54,931 nt of DNA from Acidimicrobiaceae bacterium. Lineage in GTDB: Bacteria; Actinomycetota; Acidimicrobiia; Acidimicrobiales; RAAP-2. The number at the start of each line of letters is the position of its first letter. Position 1 is the stretch's first letter. Positions 50,500 to 54,931 of the stretch are shown here, one piece after another. Location of the stretch: the NCBI GenBank assembly GCA_003151235.1, contig PLWZ01000060.1:1-54931 (forward strand), read 5' to 3'. The notes below the pieces were generated by a model that had not been told where the DNA came from, did not search any database, and was given only the letters and a program-made list of their open reading frames with translations. The position numbers and the translations under genes are program-made.

Positions 50500-52956
50500 T
50501 CACTCAGTAACTCGGCCGGACCTCGGTTGCACAGCGTGACGAGCGTGCGCCGGCCCTCTCGACCGGCGCCGTCGGCGGCGACGCGCGACGTACCCGCCCA
50601 CCAGGAGCACCACCCCGGCAGCCGAGGCGGCGAATCCGACCTTGCCGGCGGTCGCCGTGCCGTAGGTGAGCGTGACCGTGTGGCTCGTCGGCACAACGAC
50701 CATCAGGTTTGGGGTCACCCTGAACGGCCCGGTGGCCCCGTTGGCCTCCCAGTTGGGGAAGTACGACGTCTTCACCAGCACCGGGGCCCCGATCCGGCTC
50801 ACGTGGAAGCTGATCGTGTCGTCTGTCTCGTTGACGTCACTCACCGTCGTCGGCTTCGCCGGGACCTTGGCCGGCGTCTGGCCCGCACGAACGCGGGGCC
50901 AGGTGCTCGGCCCGGCTGCGGCCAGCTCCACATCCCAGCGGCTGGGGTCGTCGTACCAGGCGATCGATGGCTTGAGCCAGCCTGTCTGGCCCTGGCCGAC
51001 CCCGGTCTCGACGGCTGGGAGGTTCTTGAGCGGTGTGACGAGCGGCGAGTCGAGTACCTCGAAGACGTCCCAGGTCGTGGTCAGGAACTCGGATCCGTAG
51101 GCGGAGCGCCACGGGCCCGTCGACGCGACCAGGCGTAGCGACGGGTCGGCCTTGGCGGCACTGACGACCTCGGGGCTGAACGCCATGAAGTAGCGGACGC
51201 CGAGGAGCTGGAGGTGTTGGATCCCGAGCGGGATATCGACCGGCCCGTACGGGAGGCCGAGCATCGGGTCCGACGGGGTCACCGAGAGCTCGGCCTGGTT
51301 CAAGAAGTGGTACGGCGTGGTGGTCGAGGACTCGAACAGCAGCCCCTCCATCGAGTCGATGCACCCGCTGGTGAAGTAGTTGAGGTCCATGAGGGCCTCG
51401 GGGGTCCCGAACCGGTTCTCATCGGCGTTGTACTCCCACATGGCCCGGCCGCAGCCGTGCTGGCTTCCGACGTTCGCCATCGTCGACATCAAGGATTTGA
51501 ACTCGGGGTAGGCCGCCCTGCCCTCGTAGCCGGTGTAGTTCCAGCTGGCCCAGTTGTACACCTGGTTGGCGCCCGGCGTGACGGGAAGGATGCTCGCCGG
51601 GAGGAAGAACGGCGGGATCACTACGAGAAGCACACCGAACAGCACCACCAGCGGGCCGGCCACGGCCCCGGGGGGCCATCGGTAGTGACGCACGACGCGC
51701 GGCGTGCGCATGCCGTCGATCCAGTCGCGGCGTTCCCGCCACACCAAGACGACCCAGCGCACCGCCACCGACGCGAACCAGCCGACCATGAGGTAGATGC
51801 ACAGGAACCACAGCGGGAGCAGCCGGACGTTGTAGAGCGAACCCTGTGGGTCGGCGACCACCGCCAGTGCCGAGAGCCCGCCCAGGATCGAGAACAGGAT
51901 CCCGAACCGACTGCGGGTGACCACCGCGACGACGACCGCGAACCCGCCGAGCCCGAGCGCCCAGAGATCGGCGTTCGGGAACAACAACGTCGTGAACGTG
52001 GTCACGTTCATGTACCCCATCTGGGTCGAGTAGGCGTGCTCGAGCAGGAACGGCACGAGCCACCACGACGAGAGCAGGATCCCGAGACCGAGCATGGAGC
52101 CGGCCCACCAGAGCGCCCGCCTCGGATCGACGGGTTGTTCGGGAACCAGGCCGCCGTCATCACGGATCCACCGGCGGGAGAGTTCGAGCCCGATCAACAC
52201 CACCGCGCCGGCGAGGGCCAGGAAGGCCACGACGATGTGGGTGAGGATGCACAACGCGAGGACCACCGCCGCCCACCCACGGCCCTTCCCGGTCCGCAGG
52301 CCCCGGTTGAACAGGCCGAGGAACAACAGGGCGAAGGGAATGGCCAACGAGAACGCGTACTCCCCGGCCAGCGTCGAGAACAGGTTCCCGCCGTCGATGG
52401 TGAACGTGTAGTCGAACAGGAACGGCAACGTTGCTGCGGCCAGCGCGGCCGGGCCGGGAGAGCGCAGGCGGAACAGGCGACCGCACGCCCAGGCGGCGAT
52501 CGGCAGCAGCAACGAGCCCAGGATCGTGACGAGCTTGAAGGCGATGCCGTAGGGGATGACATAGCTCGCCACGGCGGCGAGCAGGTCGGGGACGATGAAA
52601 TAGAAGGTGTAGATCGGGTAGCCGTCGTACCAACTCGGGTCCCAACCGGTCAGGCGCCCACTCGGCAAGAGGTGGTTCCGGATGTATGCCGGCATCACGA
52701 AGTGGGACCCCGTGTCGCCACCGGTCGTCGTCGTGTCGGTGAACAGCAGGTTCCCGTGTACCTGCCAGAGCACGACGGCGATGACCCCGACGATCACCGC
52801 CAGCGTGCACGCGCGGGGCACCCAGTCCGGCCAACCCGACGGAGGCCAGGAGACGTTCACCGGGGGCTCGGACGATTGGGCCGGCTCCTCCCGCTCCTCC
52901 GGCTCGACCTGGCCGACCCGGCCGACCAGTAGGTCGTGCTCGGCGATCCGAGTCAC
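50500..52956 (-). CDS. Large PTPS-related multi-membrane protein (GT-C-like)
   Basis: 818 residues with about 11 membrane segments in the first 480, then a 300-residue outside domain and a final helix before an Arg-rich tail. The first outside loop has TTTTGGDTGSHFVMPAYIRN and GWDPSWYDGYPIYTFYFIVP, typical of the 6-pyruvoyl-tetrahydropterin-synthase-related membrane domain and of GT-C transferases, whose acidic residues lie in that loop. No true PTPS activity is expected. It may be a lipid-linked sugar transferase of the envelope. GTG start; 13 bases after the CPBP gene. Confidence 0.75.
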   Translation of the reverse strand: MTRIAEHDLLVGRVGQVEPEEREEPAQSSEPPVNVSWPPSGWPDWVPRACTLAVIVGVIAVVLWQVHGNLLFTDTTTTGGDTGSHFVMPAYIRNHLLPSGRLTGWDPSWYDGYPIYTFYFIVPDLLAAVASYVIPYGIAFKLVTILGSLLLPIAAWACGRLFRLRSPGPAALAAATLPFLFDYTFTIDGGNLFSTLAGEYAFSLAIPFALLFLGLFNRGLRTGKGRGWAAVVLALCILTHIVVAFLALAGAVVLIGLELSRRWIRDDGGLVPEQPVDPRRALWWAGSMLGLGILLSSWWLVPFLLEHAYSTQMGYMNVTTFTTLLFPNADLWALGLGGFAVVVAVVTRSRFGILFSILGGLSALAVVADPQGSLYNVRLLPLWFLCIYLMVGWFASVAVRWVVLVWRERRDWIDGMRTPRVVRHYRWPPGAVAGPLVVLFGVLLVVIPPFFLPASILPVTPGANQVYNWASWNYTGYEGRAAYPEFKSLMSTMANVGSQHGCGRAMWEYNADENRFGTPEALMDLNYFTSGCIDSMEGLLFESSTTTPYHFLNQAELSVTPSDPMLGLPYGPVDIPLGIQHLQLLGVRYFMAFSPEVVSAAKADPSLRLVASTGPWRSAYGSEFLTTTWDVFEVLDSPLVTPLKNLPAVETGVGQGQTGWLKPSIAWYDDPSRWDVELAAAGPSTWPRVRAGQTPAKVPAKPTTVSDVNETDDTISFHVSRIGAPVLVKTSYFPNWEANGATGPFRVTPNLMVVVPTSHTVTLTYGTATAGKVGFAASAAGVVLLVGGYVARRRRRRRSRGPAHARHAVQPRSGRVTE

Positions 52957-52969
52957 CCGGCGCCCGAAT

Positions 52970-53854
52970 TCAATGGATGACGCCCGAGCGGTTGTGCGCG
53001 ATGGCCAGCACGGCGATGAGGTTGAAGGTCGTGTGCGAGACCATGTTCATGCCGAGCCGCCCGGTGCGGAATGCGACACACGCGAGGATGCACCCGAAGA
53101 CGGCCAGCCCGGCCAGCTGCTCGAGTTCGCCGTGGGCCAACCCGAACAACGCTCCGTCAAGAACGACCGCGAGACCGACGATGGCTACGCGGGCGACGCC
53201 GGCCCTGGCCCGCCACCGGGACCCACCAACCAACACGAGGAGGCCCCGGAACAGCACGCCACGGAAGAACAATTCCTCGAAGAACGGGGCGCCGACGACG
53301 GTGAGGACCGCGATCACGAGGAAGGTCGTCCCGTGCGCGCCGCCGGTCAGCTTGGTCGTCGGCGCGTTGAAGTCGTGCAGGTGCGATTGGAAGGGCCAGT
53401 AGATCAGCGTCACCAACAGCTGCCCGCCGATGCCGATCGCGATCCCCCAGAGGTCGACGGGCCGGAAGATGATGCCGAGGTCGGCGACCAGATCCTTGGT
53501 CCCTCGCACCTTGCTTGCGAGCACCGGCCCCAGGGCGAATCCGACCCAGAGCCCGACGAGGCCCGAGGCGATGTACCAGGCCGGCGGCGCCGACAGGTTC
53601 TCGATGGCGCTGATCCGGCTCCCGTTCCCGGTGACACCGGCAGCGACCGAGATCGCGATCAGGGCCACGACCTGGCCGATCAGGAACCCGATCGCTGCGA
53701 ACAAGACCCACACGAACCCGTCGGCGCGGGTCACAGGTCCACCTTGCGCGTTCGCCGGAGACGGCTCGTCGGCCCAAGGGCCCGAACCCGCCGAGGGGTA
53801 GCCCGGCGGGTGCGGCGCGCCTCCCGGCACCTCTTCGTTACCGGAGGAGGGCAT
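52970..53854 (-). CDS. CPBP family intramembrane metalloprotease-like protein
   Basis: About 294 residues from ATG 53854. A Pro/Gly-rich cytoplasmic start is followed by about 8 membrane segments. The CPBP/Abi motifs are present: EELFFRGVLFRGLL (EExxxR), GALFGLAHGELEQL (FxxxH) and MNMVSHTTFNLIAVL (HxxxN/B). Members process prenylated or other membrane proteins or act in bacteriocin immunity; the target here is unknown. TATCGT lies 7 bases before the ATG, so a leaderless start is possible. Divergent from ftsH. Confidence 0.85.
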   Translation of the reverse strand: MPSSGNEEVPGGAPHPPGYPSAGSGPWADEPSPANAQGGPVTRADGFVWVLFAAIGFLIGQVVALIAISVAAGVTGNGSRISAIENLSAPPAWYIASGLVGLWVGFALGPVLASKVRGTKDLVADLGIIFRPVDLWGIAIGIGGQLLVTLIYWPFQSHLHDFNAPTTKLTGGAHGTTFLVIAVLTVVGAPFFEELFFRGVLFRGLLVLVGGSRWRARAGVARVAIVGLAVVLDGALFGLAHGELEQLAGLAVFGCILACVAFRTGRLGMNMVSHTTFNLIAVLAIAHNRSGVIH

Positions 53855-54023
53855 CGGCGAAACGATACTGCCGCGGTTTCGTCGAATTCGGGCGCTGGCT
53901 CGCCGTAAGGGGCGCGCAAAACCGCGTTTGTGCAGCGTGAGCGCGTTCCGCGGCCCAATGATGGTCACCCGGCCGAGCGGCCCTAGGTACCCGATCGCGG
54001 AGCCATGCGCCTAGCATGGGCCG

Positions 54024-54931
54024 GTGAGCCCGTCACGTTCCGATAGGCAACAGAACCGCCAAACACCGCCCGGCGGCGGCAATTCGCCCACCCCGACCGG
54101 CGGTGACCAGAGCTGGCGGTGGATCTGGACCGTCCTCATCATCGCGGTCGTCGCGGTGCTGGTCGTCCCCTCGCTCCTCCCCCACTCCTCGGCCGAGTCG
54201 CTGACCTACTCCAAGTACCTGAGCCAGGTCCGGGCGCACGACATCAAGACCGCGACGATCAACAACAGCACCGGCGTCATCACCGGCAACCTGGCCGACG
54301 GGAAGACGTACACGACCCAGGGCCCCAACCCCTACAGCCAGACCGACGTCAACACGCTCCGCAAGGACGGTGTGAGCGTGAACTACGCGGAGCCCTCGGG
54401 AAGCCTCATCGGGGAGTTCGCCTATCCGTTGGTGCTGATCCTGCTGATCGTCGGGATGTTCTGGTTCGTGAGCAGACAGGCCCGCGGCCAGATGTCGGGG
54501 ATCATGTCGATCGGGCGCTCGCGGGCGCGCCAGTACAGCTCCGAGCGCCCCCAGACCACCTTCAATGACGTGGCCGGGTACAACGGGGTCAAGCAGGAGA
54601 TCAGCGAGGTCGTCGACTTCTTGAAAACCCCGGCCCGGTTCAAGGAGATCGGGGCCAAGATCCCGAAGGGCGTCCTGCTGGTCGGGCCCCCCGGCACCGG
54701 CAAGACCCTGCTGGCGAGGGCGGTGGCCGGCGAGGCCGGCGTGCCGTTCCTCTCTGTCAGCGGGTCCGACTTCATGGAGATGTTCGTCGGCGTCGGTGCC
54801 TCGCGGGTGCGGGACCTCTTCCAGACGGCCCGCAAGCAGGCACCCGCGATCGTCTTCGTGGACGAGATCGACTCGATCGGCCGCAAGCGCGGCGCGGGCC
54901 TCGGCGGCGGCCACGACGAGCGCGAGCAGAC
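54024..54931 (+). CDS. ftsH: ATP-dependent zinc metalloprotease FtsH, N-terminal part (cut by window edge)
   Basis: From a GTG at 54024 the frame stays open to the window end, 302 codons. TM1 at about 33-51, a periplasmic domain ([20 protein letters not shown]), TM2 at about 133-150, then the AAA domain with [20 protein letters not shown], Walker A GPPGTGKT at 221-228, the pore [13 protein letters not shown] and Walker [12 protein letters not shown]. The second region of homology and the HEXGH zinc protease site lie beyond the window. A nearby ATG (54016) hits a stop after three codons, so GTG is the start. Confidence 0.96.
   Translation, partial: MSPSRSDRQQNRQTPPGGGNSPTPTGGDQSWRWIWTVLIIAVVAVLVVPSLLPHSSAESLTYSKYLSQVRAHDIKTATINNSTGVITGNLADGKTYTTQGPNPYSQTDVNTLRKDGVSVNYAEPSGSLIGEFAYPLVLILLIVGMFWFVSRQARGQMSGIMSIGRSRARQYSSERPQTTFNDVAGYNGVKQEISEVVDFLKTPARFKEIGAKIPKGVLLVGPPGTGKTLLARAVAGEAGVPFLSVSGSDFMEMFVGVGASRVRDLFQTARKQAPAIVFVDEIDSIGRKRGAGLGGGHDEREQ

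Overview
The window is high-GC DNA from an actinobacterium, most likely of the Acidimicrobiia type (inference). Supporting signs are many GTG starts, 4-bp GTGA/ATGA gene overlaps, a hopanoid operon in the Streptomyces-like order, an F420/flavin LLM-type oxidoreductase, a class E sortase, and a phosphomannomutase / Trm112-like / phosphoglucose-phosphomannose isomerase trio as in other actinobacteria. No rRNA, tRNA, CRISPR array, insertion sequence or integrase was recognised.

Region 1 (1-12000, minus strand): the start of a probable signalling regulator runs off the left edge. It is followed by an eight-gene hopanoid operon transcribed right to left: hpnC, hpnD, hpnE, a polyprenyl diphosphate synthase, squalene-hopene cyclase, an HpnG-IspH fusion, the radical SAM enzyme HpnH, and a DXS. 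The operon brings its own MEP-pathway enzymes at both ends of precursor supply, then makes squalene, cyclises it and adds adenosine. Just upstream lie a sigma70-like promoter, a 9-bp inverted repeat and an unusual MerR-TetR double-HTH regulator, which together look like a local control circuit.

Region 2 (12000-22100): accessory and catabolic genes. These are an exported Tat-type FAD oxidoreductase with an apparent frameshift, an orphan adenine DNA methyltransferase, a MazF/ribbon-helix-helix toxin-antitoxin pair, a D-aminoacylase-type amidohydrolase, an LLM oxidoreductase with an amidase, and an acyl-CoA dehydrogenase overlapping a 2-hydroxyacid dehydrogenase.

Region 3 (22159-45750): a stand-alone archaeal-type riboflavin synthase, a broken LytR-CpsA-Psr (LCP) gene, and then a large surface-glycan locus. 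It holds a Wzz/BY-kinase, a PglF-like dehydratase, a short UDP-sugar dehydrogenase, methyltransferase, four glycosyltransferases, an acetyltransferase, Wzy-like polymerase, Wzx-like flippase, and PglD/PglC/PglE-like enzymes. With PglF these make a full bacillosamine-type priming set. Next to it sits an envelope module: an LPFTG surface protein, a DUF4012 membrane protein, two different sortases and a second exported membrane-anchored protein. The logic is synthesis of a diacetamido-sugar-primed glycan by a Wzx/Wzy route beside a machinery for anchoring surface proteins.

Region 4 (46250-54931): a thiolase, sugar-phosphate enzymes feeding GDP-mannose-type precursors, a PTPS-related giant membrane protein, a CPBP protease-like protein, and the first 302 codons of FtsH, cut by the window edge.

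Two genes (12085-13646 and 22679-23898) carry reading-frame breaks, nearly all at G or C homopolymers. Sequencing error must be weighed against true decay for both.
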